Origin: Candidatus Aenigmatarchaeota archaeon
GTDB taxonomy: Archaea > Aenigmatarchaeota > Aenigmatarchaeia > GW2011-AR5
Assembly: GCA_016193585.1 (NCBI GenBank)
Contig: JACPRW010000003.1
Span: 62,001 to 126,000 of the forward strand
Reading direction: 5' to 3'
DNA length: 64,000 bases
In this document: positions 42,950 to 50,974 of the stretch, piece after piece
How the letters are laid out: each line of letters begins with the position of its first letter
Numbering within the stretch: the stretch's first letter is position 1
Program-made: the position numbers and the translations under genes
The notes under the pieces: generated by a model
Database searches by the model: none
What the model was told of the DNA's origin: nothing
The model's input: only the letters and a program-made list of their open reading frames with translations

Positions 42950-44146
42950 ATGGTTGCAGAGGTACTCTTGTTTCTTGTGCTCGGCGTGGCTGCTGGTGTG
43001 GCGATGGGTATTGTTCCCGGCGTGCACCCGAACATGATAGTGCTTGCCGTTCCCCTCATCGTGTCGATGGGCATCCCGGTTCCGTACGTTATTGTTTTTC
43101 TGGTGGCGCTGGCGGTAACCAACACCTTTGTCGACTTCGTGCCGTCGGTGATGCTTGGCGCGACGGAAGCAGGGAACGAGCTTGCTGCCTTGCCAGGGCA
43201 CAAGATGGTCCTTGAGGGCAGGGGGTACGAGGCGGTGAAGCTCGTGGTTCTTGGCGGCATGGGGTCGTTTGTTCTTTGCATCCTTCTGCTGCCGCTGATT
43301 GCGTTCATCTTCCCGCCGCTGTACGAAGCGGTGCGCGCATACACGCACCTGCTTCTCATGTTCGTTGCGCTGGTCATGATACTCACGGAGAACAGTGCCA
43401 AGAAGAAGTGCATAGCCGCCTTTGTGTTTCTTTTTTCAGGGGTCATAGGATTTGCCGCTGCTCTCGCGCCGGTCAACGGCTCTCTTGCCCTGTTCCCGAT
43501 GCTGTCTGGGTTCTTCGGCACGAGTGTGCTGCTCATGCAGTTGCGGTCCAAAACATCTGTCCCGCAACAAAAGCTCACTGAGTTTTTTGTGTCGAACAGG
43601 ACTCTTACGAGGGGCACGGTGTCAGGGCTGTGTGGGGGCGTCGTCGCCGGCCTGCTGCCTGGCGTCGGGCCGAGCCAAGTGGCGTCTTTGGTAAGCATCG
43701 AGAAAAATGACAAGTCATTCCTGGTGAGCATTGGCGCGCTTGCTGCTGCAAATACGGTCGTCTCGCTTGCCGCCCTGTGGCTTATAGGAAAATCGAGAAG
43801 CGGCGTTGCAGTGGCTGTGGAACAGCTTTCGCCTGTCGGCTTCAGCGAATTCGCGCTCATCATTGCCGCCGCGGCGGCGGCAGGCGGTGCCGCCATCGTT
43901 GTTTCGTTATGGCTGGCGCGAAGGCTTGCGGGCAGTATCGGGAACATCAACTACGCCGCGCTGAATGCAGCTGTCCTTGTGCTGCTCCTGCTGCTTGTCG
44001 TTGCGTTCACCGGGCTGTACGGGCTGCTCCTTGCGGTCATTTGCACGGGATTCGGGATTTTTGTCAGCCTCAGCGGCGTGAAGCGTGGCCTTATGATGGG
44101 TTCGCTCATGCTGCCGGTCATGGTGTTTTACCTTGGGCTGCCGTGA
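42950..44146 (+). CDS. TctA-like (DUF112) membrane permease
   Basis: 398 residues, about 10-12 membrane helices. The N-terminal VAEVLLFLVLGVAAGVAMGIVPGVHPNMI and the repeat LTRGTVSGLCGGVVAGLLPGVGPSQVASLVS form the two inverted halves, each with the glycine-proline motif (G.VPG / GLLPGVGPS) of the tripartite tricarboxylate transporter TctA family. Archaeal members lack the binding protein and small subunit, as here. Substrate unknown. GC-rich. Confidence 0.87.
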   Translation: MVAEVLLFLVLGVAAGVAMGIVPGVHPNMIVLAVPLIVSMGIPVPYVIVFLVALAVTNTFVDFVPSVMLGATEAGNELAALPGHKMVLEGRGYEAVKLVVLGGMGSFVLCILLLPLIAFIFPPLYEAVRAYTHLLLMFVALVMILTENSAKKKCIAAFVFLFSGVIGFAAALAPVNGSLALFPMLSGFFGTSVLLMQLRSKTSVPQQKLTEFFVSNRTLTRGTVSGLCGGVVAGLLPGVGPSQVASLVSIEKNDKSFLVSIGALAAANTVVSLAALWLIGKSRSGVAVAVEQLSPVGFSEFALIIAAAAAAGGAAIVVSLWLARRLAGSIGNINYAALNAAVLVLLLLLVVAFTGLYGLLLAVICTGFGIFVSLSGVKRGLMMGSLMLPVMVFYLGLP

Positions 44147-44208
44147 TGGCGGCGGGGAGGAACATTAGGTTTTTAAGGTTTATACATCCTGTATTGGTAG
44201 GTGAACAT

Positions 44209-44385
44209 ATGGCAGAGATGCTCGTTGTAAAAAGCAAAGTTCGTGAACTCGCGAAAAAGAAAAAAATGAACCTGGGCTCTGACGCTGCTGACGCCATCAG
44301 CAAGGAAGTGCACCGCATGGTGGAGCGCGCAGCAGAGCGTGCGAAAGCGAACAGAAGAAGCACAATCAAAGGAAGAGATGTGTGA
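44209..44385 (+). CDS. Short archaeal histone-fold DNA-binding protein
   Basis: 58 residues from the ATG at 44209, preceded by GGTAGGTGA. VVKSKVRELAKKKKMNLGSDAADAISKEVHRMVERAAERAKANRRSTIKGRDV follows the histone fold with helix 1, the long helix 2 and the RxTIKxxDV loop, but stops where helix 3 would begin, so it is about ten residues shorter than HMf-type histones. DUF1931-type small histones have this form. Likely compacts DNA as a dimer. A TTTATACA TATA box lies about 25 bp upstream of the start. Confidence 0.85.
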   Translation: MAEMLVVKSKVRELAKKKKMNLGSDAADAISKEVHRMVERAAERAKANRRSTIKGRDV

Positions 44386-44482
44386 GATTTTCTTGTTCTT
44401 TTCTTTTCCCTTTACCAGCAGCCAATTCCACGGCAAATCATCCCGCCCGGCGTAATGGCTATATCGAACAAAACATACGCAT
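44386..44482. other. Gap after the histone gene
   Basis: TTTTCTTGTTCTTTTCTTTTCC just after the stop is T-rich and may end transcription in the archaeal manner. Nothing else is recognisable before the palindromic island starts at 44483. Confidence 0.3.
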
Positions 44483-44534
44483 CTATACTGAATGGCATAC
44501 ATTATTGAACATTGTATAGTGTCATTCAGGATAG
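44483..44534. repeat. Hairpin R, first module of a palindromic island
   Basis: CTATACTGAATG (44483-44494) pairs with CATTCAGGATAG (44523-44534) over 11 of 12 positions, with an inner ATAC/GTAT. It starts the run of elements that fills 44483-45008. Confidence 0.6.
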
Positions 44535-44545
44535 GCCAGAGACAT

Positions 44546-44757
44546 TATAGTGGATCAACAAAAGAATACCGACATAGTACTTTTGTTGTCCGTTACACGC
44601 GGAAAACAAAGTTTTCCGTGACCAAAAAGCTTTGCTTTTTGCGTGTAAGTGAACCAAGATATAGATAATTGCGCAGCGTATGTCGTATTAACGCGCAATT
44701 TTCTATAGGTGAATTGCAAATAATATCAGGACATAACCAGTGCAATTCACCATATGA
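44546..44757 (+). repeat. B-C-A composite with nested E/D double hairpin, third copy
   Basis: TATAGTGGATCAACAAAAG begins B (44546), C follows (44596-44645) and the left arm of A (AAGTGAACCAAG) is at 44646-44657. Module A's loop is then occupied by E (TAGATAATTGCGC to GCGCAATTTTCTA, 44661-44705) and D (GGTGAATTGCA to GCAATTCACC, 44707-44751), the same insertion point as at 31456-31595. The right arm of A is missing, so this copy is truncated after CCATA. Confidence 0.87.
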
Positions 44758-44810
44758 CAGAAAGATTGGTGAGAAGTACTATTACAGCGGCAGTTAGAAA
44801 TAGTGTCAAA

Positions 44811-44896
44811 GTAGGTTCACGTAATAACCAAACTTTTCACTCGAACCTGCTATACGGTATGTTCTGAATGAAATGTTCACTAATCAACAGAACATA
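44811..44896. repeat. Hairpins P and Q
   Basis: P: GTAGGTTC (44811) pairs with GAACCTGC and ends CTATA (44854). Q: TATGTTCTG (44858-44866) pairs exactly with CAGAACATA (44888-44896). They share the TATA boundary between them, like the other chained modules. Confidence 0.65.
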
Positions 44897-44912
44897 ATAA
44901 TTATCAATCCCT

Positions 44913-45008
44913 TATAGCAGATTGTAATAATAATGGAACTTTTAGCTACAATCTGCTATAGGGAAAGAACATCATAAAATGTTCCAAAATCAATGTTCTT
45001 TACTATTA
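44913..45008 (+). repeat. F/G double-hairpin element, copy 3
   Basis: TATAGCAGATTGT (44913) to CTGCTATA (44960), then GGAAAGAACATC to CTTTACTATTA (45008). Nearly identical to the copy at 14385-14482, differing at one position in the F loop (TAGCTA for TAGCTG). It ends 33 bp from the stop codon of the small leftward gene. Confidence 0.9.
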
Positions 45009-45041
45009 CATCGGCAATTCCAGCCAGTCTGGCTTCTGATG

Positions 45042-45233
45042 CTATCCAATATAGCTGTCTTCCGGTGGTATGGCGTCTGCTTGCGCTTCTTTTTGGTCTT
45101 CCTTCTTGCGCCGCTCTTTCTTGATGCGCGCATCGACAGGGCCCAGGTAGCGTGACGTCACTTTCTTTCCCCTGCGTATAGACTCGTAGTAATAGCGTCT
45201 CCCGTTGATGACTTTGATGTGCCTGTTGCCCAT
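45042..45233 (-). CDS. Small conserved protein of unknown function
   Basis: 63 residues. The first half, GNRHIKVINGRRYYYESIRRGKKVTSRYLGPVDARIKKE, is a compact beta-type segment with many tyrosines and basic residues; such KxxxRYLG stretches occur in short archaeal proteins of unknown role and at the start of some transposases. The second half is a charged tail. It is upstream-adjacent to the DNA polymerase gene's 3' end in the same direction (45 bp). Its own start lies between. I cannot assign a function. Confidence 0.6.
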   Translation of the reverse strand: MGNRHIKVINGRRYYYESIRRGKKVTSRYLGPVDARIKKERRKKEDQKEAQADAIPPEDSYIG

Positions 45234-45278
45234 AGCCTAACTTATGCGGTGATGTATTTAAAAAATTTATGAATCCGT

Positions 45279-47966
45279 TCAGTTGCCGATAATTTTTGTT
45301 CCCATCGAACCATGGTAGCTTATAAGAAGGTCCCCGCCGCAGTCGCATGCTCCCGCGAGCGGCATCCGCCGGTAGGATTTGCTGCAGGTTTTGCATACAA
45401 GTCCCTCCCACCCGTTCAGGCTTTGCGGCTGCCTCACGGTGACGTCGATGGTATGCTTCATCTTCCGCTTGGTGCCGGTGAGTATGTCCATGATGTTCGT
45501 CTGCCTGCCGCTGCCGAGTACCTCGCTTCTGCTCACGCCGACGGCGTTGAGAATCCTTTCGATTGGGGGGAGGAGCTGGCTGTAAATATAATACTCCGAA
45601 TCAATGCTGATGTTGTGTTTTCTGACGTACTCGGGGTCTTCTGCGCGCTTCGACAGGAGTTGGTTGCCTTTTATTATGACGAATCCCAGGCGGTCCCCGA
45701 TCTTCACCGGCTCTGAAGGGTTCCTGGTGTTGAGCTTCCGCGCGAGCTCTATGTGCGGCGAGATCCCCTCGTAGCTTTCAAGGCTCCTCGTGATTCCCTT
45801 GACAATCGTCAGCTTTTCAAGCGGGATTTCCCCTTCCTTGAGTTTCTCGAGGACTTCCCTCAGGCTTGTTATAGCTTTCTGTATGTCGCCCTCCTTGAGT
45901 ATTACGTCAATGACGTGTTTTGTCGTTTCCGAGACGAGTGGGCACCAGTCGCGCCGTATGGTTTCTATTCCCTTCATTTCAATGTCGTCCTTCCATACGC
46001 CGCCCTCGAAGACGAATTTCCATCCAGCGTAGCGTTTTTTCGTGAGCACCAGAAACGTCCTGTAAATCTTCTCGAACTCGAGTTCTAGGTATCCCGGTAG
46101 TGCATCGCTTATCTTCCGGGAAATTGTATTCCCGAGTTTGTACGCCTCTTCGGGATTCGTGATGGTGGTCTTCATGAGGAGGCTGTCGGTGTCGCCGTAT
46201 ATGACCTCCACGGGGAAGCTGTCCTCTATCAGCTTTTTCGTCGTTTCGATATTCTGCCTCCCGTACGCTGTTATCGAGTTCGCTACGTCCATCACGTACA
46301 ATCGCGCCCTGACGTAACCGGTGTAACCGTATATCGAGTTCGAGATGTCCTTGAGGGCGAGCTGCCGTGCGTTGAGCATTTTCCGCTTTTCTCCTGTCTC
46401 GCTCTTCATCAGTTTCTTTGCGGCACTGCGGGCATCGAGCAGCTTTGTCAGGACCGACGGCATGATGCCCTCCCGGACTTCCTGCGTGACGAATGACGCG
46501 CCCGACGGGGACGTATGGGACGCGGCTTGTCCGTTCAGTATCAGCGTGTCGGTTGATATGTTGAACGACCTCATGATGCTCGGATACAGGCTGCGGAAAT
46601 CAAGGACAAGTGTGCACCCTTCTGCATGGAGCCCTTTTTTCGGTTCCAGAACCGTCGCTCCTTTGATTCCTATTTTTTCCCGTTCCTTGGTTCTCTGGTT
46701 GACGAGATGCTGGCTTGGTCTGGCCTGCATGACGAAGTTCCGCTTCTTGAATTCGTACATGAGCATCGTTTCCACGCGTGTCGCCTGGCCGCTGAAGCAG
46801 TCCTGGAGCAGCAGCCCCGATATTTTTGACAGCTCAAGGAACTTGTCAAGTAATTCCTTCTTGATGACGAGTTTCAGCGAAAGGTCTGCGTCTTTTCGCG
46901 CATATTCCACCAGATGTGATGTTTCTTCTCTCGCCCCCGCCCATAGTTTTGGTATGTCGCTGTAGACCACGTCAAGTTTCTCCTCGTTGAGCAGTTCCTT
47001 CGCGACTGTGTTGAGGTTGTAACGGTGGAATTTTATCCATGGATCCCGGCGCAGGATTTGGTAAGGATCGACAACCACCCTCCCGGGGAGGCCGCATTCC
47101 TGGAAGAGCCCGATCTTTTTTGCAAATACCGGCTTGTCTTTTACTCTTCCGAATGTCCTTGGCAGGCGGTGGGCGTCCAGCCTGTCGAGTATGTACGGCA
47201 GGTCGAAGGAATTTATGTTGTATCCTGTGACGATATCCGGGTCGTAGGTATCGATGATGGTGAGGAACTCTGCCAGCATTTCCTTTTCGTTCTGGAAGCC
47301 TTTGGTTTCTTTTCCCTGTAGCTGCTTCGCCACCAGGACGAGCGATGTCTGCCCCCGGTACGCCGGCTCGAAAGAGAGCGCTATCATAATGATGGTGTTG
47401 TTTTTCGGGTCCAGCGGCCTTCTCGTGTCTGTGGGGAGGCACTCTATGTCGAGTGCGAGGTATTTCAGCCCTGTGTTTGCTTCGTTCGCTACCGGCGCTA
47501 TGGTTTCGGCATGGTACGCCGGAACCGATACCGTTTTCGTCGGTGCGATGGTGCATTCGGCTTCCACCCAGCCCATGCCGTGGATGTTAAAGTCCACCAT
47601 GAAGCGGTATTTGAACAATATATCTGCCTCGAAGACTTCGTCGCACGATTTGTTTTCTAGGAACGTATCGCGGATGCGCGGGACATCTTGTGGGTTGGTG
47701 AGCGTCAGCTTGAGAAGCGGCGTCGGGGCCTGTTGGTGCCCTATCGGCAGGAATTTCTCTACCTTTTCGGCGCTGACAATCTCCCTGTGCGCCGGCAGTG
47801 CGTCTGCTGTCTTGTCGTTTGGTTTTATGAAGAAGTAGGGGAGGAATTTGTCGTAGAAAACGCAGACGGCGTTTCCGGACGCTGTTTTCCCGAACAGTCT
47901 GATGGTTGGCTTCTTCCCGCCGTTCAGAAAATAATCGACGTCGAGCAGCTGGAAAATCAGTTTCAT
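45279..47966 (-). CDS. polB: Family B DNA polymerase
   Basis: 895 residues, on the long side for archaeal PolB. Exonuclease motifs are intact: LALDIECLPTD, GYNINSFDLPYIL and EYARKDADLSLKL. Polymerase motifs: LVLDFRSLYPSIM (A), the KDISNSIYGYTG region (B), VIYGDTDSLLM (C, with the catalytic DTD) and LTKKRYAGW (thumb). A C-terminal Zn-type cluster CKTCSKSYRRMPLAGACDCGG (four Cys) ends the protein. Third gene of the orc1/cdc6, DP1, polB operon; its ATG overlaps the DP1 stop by 4 bp. Confidence 0.96.
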   Translation of the reverse strand: MKLIFQLLDVDYFLNGGKKPTIRLFGKTASGNAVCVFYDKFLPYFFIKPNDKTADALPAHREIVSAEKVEKFLPIGHQQAPTPLLKLTLTNPQDVPRIRDTFLENKSCDEVFEADILFKYRFMVDFNIHGMGWVEAECTIAPTKTVSVPAYHAETIAPVANEANTGLKYLALDIECLPTDTRRPLDPKNNTIIMIALSFEPAYRGQTSLVLVAKQLQGKETKGFQNEKEMLAEFLTIIDTYDPDIVTGYNINSFDLPYILDRLDAHRLPRTFGRVKDKPVFAKKIGLFQECGLPGRVVVDPYQILRRDPWIKFHRYNLNTVAKELLNEEKLDVVYSDIPKLWAGAREETSHLVEYARKDADLSLKLVIKKELLDKFLELSKISGLLLQDCFSGQATRVETMLMYEFKKRNFVMQARPSQHLVNQRTKEREKIGIKGATVLEPKKGLHAEGCTLVLDFRSLYPSIMRSFNISTDTLILNGQAASHTSPSGASFVTQEVREGIMPSVLTKLLDARSAAKKLMKSETGEKRKMLNARQLALKDISNSIYGYTGYVRARLYVMDVANSITAYGRQNIETTKKLIEDSFPVEVIYGDTDSLLMKTTITNPEEAYKLGNTISRKISDALPGYLELEFEKIYRTFLVLTKKRYAGWKFVFEGGVWKDDIEMKGIETIRRDWCPLVSETTKHVIDVILKEGDIQKAITSLREVLEKLKEGEIPLEKLTIVKGITRSLESYEGISPHIELARKLNTRNPSEPVKIGDRLGFVIIKGNQLLSKRAEDPEYVRKHNISIDSEYYIYSQLLPPIERILNAVGVSRSEVLGSGRQTNIMDILTGTKRKMKHTIDVTVRQPQSLNGWEGLVCKTCSKSYRRMPLAGACDCGGDLLISYHGSMGTKIIGN

Positions 47967-49099
47967 ACCTTCACTTCTTTTCCGGTATTTTTAACCGTTT
48001 CCTGGTGCGTTACTGTTGCCTGGAAGATTTCTCTTGACCCGAAGTCGACTATCACCGGTCTGAATGTGCTGAGAAGCGACCCTGAGTTTACGATTGTTAT
48101 TGATTTGTAATTGTAGACGTGCGGCTGGTGTGATTGCCCGTGATGGACGATGTCGGGGACGTCGTCGAGCGTTAGGTAATCCTCGGGGAGTATTGTCGTG
48201 GACCTTCCCATGTATCGTTTCTTCAGTATGTCGGGTGAGAAGTTATGCACCATCAGTACTTTCAGTCCGCCCGCCTCCACGATAGCGGGGTTGGACACAG
48301 AGGTGATGTTTTTGCCGGTGAACGCCCGGGGGAGCTGTGGGTACTCCTCGGCGCGCTCTCCTCCGGGGGAAATGATGACCATCTTGCTTCTGGCGTATGT
48401 GTTGATGAGCGACTCGAGTTTCTGGTAGTCGTCTACCCCGCCTGCAATGAAGAGGTATTGGAAGTCCTGCTGTTCCACCCACCTGAAGAACCGTTCAGTA
48501 TCCTCATTCGGCGCTTCGGTGATGTGCAGGTCCGATACAAAACACCCCTTCCCCCTGCCTGAGGTTGGCTGGCGAAGCGGTATATCCGGATACAGAATCT
48601 GTTTGCCGGCCAGTGTTTTCCCTTCCCACTGCACCCGTGCAGCCACGACGTCGTCAAGCTCTATTTTTTGTTTTTCGTGAAACACAACCTGTATGGTGGT
48701 TGTCATATCCTCGAACTCTATGAGTTGTTTGCCGTCTCGCTCCGCGGCATCCTTGACCATACCTATGATGAAAATCTCCCCGCCTGTCTGTGGTATTTTG
48801 TTCAGGGAAACGAACTCCTTCTGGAGCCTGGTGAGGATGATTCGGGACATCTTTTCATATTTTGATTTGTAGAAGTGCATGAAGTCCTCGGTTGTCACCT
48901 CGGTAGGTTTATGTTCGAGTGATTTGAGTACGCGCGTGCCTGTTGTCTGGACGAAGTCCGATTCATTGAGGACGAGTTTGGTGGTGTGTGGAACCTCGGG
49001 TGAGGTGTTGGCGAGTATTTCAAGCGCTTTTGGTGTTAGTAGTTTGCCTTTTTCGAAGAATTTGAGCACGATTGCATCGTGGTTCATCTCCTCACCCAA
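47963..49099 (-). CDS. polD small subunit (DP1): DNA polymerase D small subunit DP1 with degenerate phosphoesterase site
   Basis: 378 residues, shorter than Pyrococcus DP1 (over 600). An OB-type domain (residues about 90-185) precedes the calcineurin-like domain. Of the five metal-binding motifs only the first, FVSDLHI, is kept. The others read AGGVDDY (family AGDxVDG), SPGGERA (PGNHDA), VHNFSP (YHGRS) and HHGQSHQPH (HTGHxH). Loss of D, N-H-D, and one histidine predicts no 3'-5' exonuclease, as in the eukaryotic B-subunits. Coupled between orc1/cdc6 (8-bp overlap) and polB (4-bp overlap). Confidence 0.87.
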   Translation of the reverse strand: MGEEMNHDAIVLKFFEKGKLLTPKALEILANTSPEVPHTTKLVLNESDFVQTTGTRVLKSLEHKPTEVTTEDFMHFYKSKYEKMSRIILTRLQKEFVSLNKIPQTGGEIFIIGMVKDAAERDGKQLIEFEDMTTTIQVVFHEKQKIELDDVVAARVQWEGKTLAGKQILYPDIPLRQPTSGRGKGCFVSDLHITEAPNEDTERFFRWVEQQDFQYLFIAGGVDDYQKLESLINTYARSKMVIISPGGERAEEYPQLPRAFTGKNITSVSNPAIVEAGGLKVLMVHNFSPDILKKRYMGRSTTILPEDYLTLDDVPDIVHHGQSHQPHVYNYKSITIVNSGSLLSTFRPVIVDFGSREIFQATVTHQETVKNTGKEVKV

Positions 49100-50318
49100 A
49101 TTTCGTCACCAATATCTTTCTTGTTTTCTCGCGTACAGGGCCGGATAGGGAAAGGGATATTTCCCTCGTCCTCCCATACCGCCCTTTTGAGATGACACGG
49201 GTCGCTATGACGCCGAGCATGTCGAGTTCGGCTACCAAATCACTTACCCTTCTCTGTGTTAATGGTTTTATATTGGTGGCCGTGCAGATGGTGTTGTAGT
49301 GGTGGAATATATCACCCGAGAGTATCCGCCTGTCAGTCCATTGTGCGTCCTGCTGCTTCTCTGTTTGTGTTATGATGACATGGAGCACGAGTTGTGAATG
49401 TAGTGGTTGTGATTTTATGAGTTCGACTATCCGCTCGAGGTTTATCTTTTCCTCTGCCAAATCCACATGCGTCTCCGTTACGTTGACGTCCCCCATCCGC
49501 TCTGCTATTTCTCCGGCAACGCGGAGCAGGTCCAATGCCCGCCGGGCGTCCCCATGCTCCTGTGCCGCAAGGGCTGCGCACTTGCCAACGGCCTCGTCGA
49601 GTACCACCCCCTCCCCAAAACCGGAGAGCGTGCGTTCAGCCAGGATATCATGGAGTTGTGTGGCGTTGTAGGGTTTGAAAAGTATTTCTTCCTCTCCAAG
49701 TGAAGATTTTACCCGCTGGTCAAGACTGTCCCGGAACGACGCGTTGTTGGTGATGCCGATAATGGTGATTCGGGTATTTTTCAACTCAATATTGATCCGG
49801 GATAGGTTGTAGAGGAACTCGTCGCCTATCTTGTTGATGAGTGTGTCTATTTCATCCAGGATTATGATGAGTGGTTTGTTGGTACTGTCCACCATCTCGA
49901 AAAATCTCCTGTATAAAACGTCTGTTGGCAGCCCTGTGTCAGGAACCCACCCCCCAAGAAGCCGTATGAGTTGTGCGAACAGCCGGTATTCGGTGTCGGC
50001 GACGCGTTTCATTTTACAGTTTATATAGAGTGTTTGTATTTCTTTGTCATTGGCCGCCGCGGCATCTTGTAGTTGTTGGAGGACTGTTTTACAACAGACC
50101 GTCTTGCCGGTGCCACAGGTGCCGTAGACGAAGATGTTGTTGATGGTATACCCCTTGAGCGCTGGAGCCAGGGTAACACTGAGTTGTTGTATCTCTTGTT
50201 CCCGGTGTTTTATTTTTGATGGTATGAAATTTGCGGTGAGTGTGTCTTTGTCTTGGAAGAGTGTTGGTTGTTTGAGATATTGTGAAAAAATTAGATTTTC
50301 CTGTCTACTACCCATCAC
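49092..50318 (-). CDS. orc1/cdc6: Origin recognition protein Orc1/Cdc6
   Basis: 408 residues. AAA+ domain: NNIFVYGTCGTGKTVCC (Walker A), PLIIILDEIDTLINK (Walker B), ITIIGITNNASFRDSL (sensor 1), and LDLLRVAGEIAERMGD (sensor 2 region). The C-terminal winged helix runs from about residue 320 (RILSGDIFHHYNTIC...TQRRVSDLVAELDMLGVI). It binds origin repeats and loads MCM. First gene of the replication operon; the intergenic DNA upstream has several origin-recognition-box-like sites. Confidence 0.95.
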   Translation of the reverse strand: MMGSRQENLIFSQYLKQPTLFQDKDTLTANFIPSKIKHREQEIQQLSVTLAPALKGYTINNIFVYGTCGTGKTVCCKTVLQQLQDAAAANDKEIQTLYINCKMKRVADTEYRLFAQLIRLLGGWVPDTGLPTDVLYRRFFEMVDSTNKPLIIILDEIDTLINKIGDEFLYNLSRINIELKNTRITIIGITNNASFRDSLDQRVKSSLGEEEILFKPYNATQLHDILAERTLSGFGEGVVLDEAVGKCAALAAQEHGDARRALDLLRVAGEIAERMGDVNVTETHVDLAEEKINLERIVELIKSQPLHSQLVLHVIITQTEKQQDAQWTDRRILSGDIFHHYNTICTATNIKPLTQRRVSDLVAELDMLGVIATRVISKGRYGRTREISLSLSGPVREKTRKILVTKFG

Positions 50319-50563
50319 ACCACACCCATCCCCTTATTTCTTTTGGACGGTATATAAACATATCTGCAGTGGAAAGTAAGGTTGGTATTCTATAGGCTTG
50401 ATATGACATACCCCATCGTTTCCTTTGGAGAAGATGTTGTAATGAAAACATATACAGTTACTACATAACACTGTCATAAGAAATGAAACAACGTACGTGT
50501 AGAAATGAAAAATTTCAACACTTCCTGAGGAAAATAGGGGGTGAAGGGAGTGTGGTGAGGAGG
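50319..50563. other. Probable chromosomal replication origin (oriC) with ORB-like repeats
   Basis: The 245-bp gap upstream of orc1/cdc6 contains four sites like the archaeal origin recognition box (core TCCA..GGAAAC..GGGG): minus strand 50327-50348 (TCCAAAAGAAATAAGGGG), plus 50364-50385 (CAGTGGAAAGTAAGG), minus 50410-50431 (TCCAAAGGAAACGATGGGG, the best match), plus 50521-50543 (TCCTGAGGAAAATAGGGG). Between 50435 and 50520 the DNA is AT-rich, a candidate unwinding region. A TATA box for orc1/cdc6 (GTTTATATACC) is at 50350-50360. Confidence 0.7.
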
Positions 50564-50968
50564 TCATTGTGGTACGAATTTGAAACCATAGAACAAAATT
50601 CCCGATTCGTCGTTGTCGTGGAGCCTCCTGAAAACAACACGGACAGGTACCCCAACACGAACACTACCCACATCCACATCAATCTGTGCAGTCACTAGGG
50701 GACCTTCCTTCAATTCCACAACCCCAACCACATACGGCGTCTCCCCCTCATACCCAGTTGGGGGGGCATGAATTGTGGTATAAGAAACAACCTTCCCCAC
50801 ACCCGAAAGCGCATGGCTGACCAAACCATCCTTCCCACACGACATACAGAATGTGCGGGGGGGAAAGTGGACGACATCACACCCATCACACCGGCTCCCG
50901 ATGAAATTATACCGGGCCTTGCGCAACCGCCATCCCTGAGGAACGAAACCGCGCACCATATATGTCAC
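50564..50968 (-). CDS. DUF35 OB-fold/zinc-ribbon protein of the thiolase-HMG-CoA synthase complex
   Basis: 134 residues. Four cysteines in RCDGCDVVHFPPRTFCMSCGKDG form the zinc ribbon, followed by the OB-fold (GKVVSYTTIHAPPTGYEGETPYVVGVVELKEGPLVTAQID). In other archaea this protein bridges thiolase and HMG-CoA synthase so that acetoacetyl-CoA is channelled; the operon order here (synthase, small gene, thiolase, DUF35) supports that. It begins 6 bp after the thiolase stop. The 3' end borders the origin region. Confidence 0.93.
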   Translation of the reverse strand: MTYMVRGFVPQGWRLRKARYNFIGSRCDGCDVVHFPPRTFCMSCGKDGLVSHALSGVGKVVSYTTIHAPPTGYEGETPYVVGVVELKEGPLVTAQIDVDVGSVRVGVPVRVVFRRLHDNDESGILFYGFKFVPQ

Positions 50969-50974
50969 CTTAAC

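Noticed and set aside
44483-45008. CRISPR array
   Set aside because: The repeated units are inverted palindromes of different sequence, not direct repeats with regular spacers, and no cas genes are near. No CRISPR array was seen anywhere in the window.
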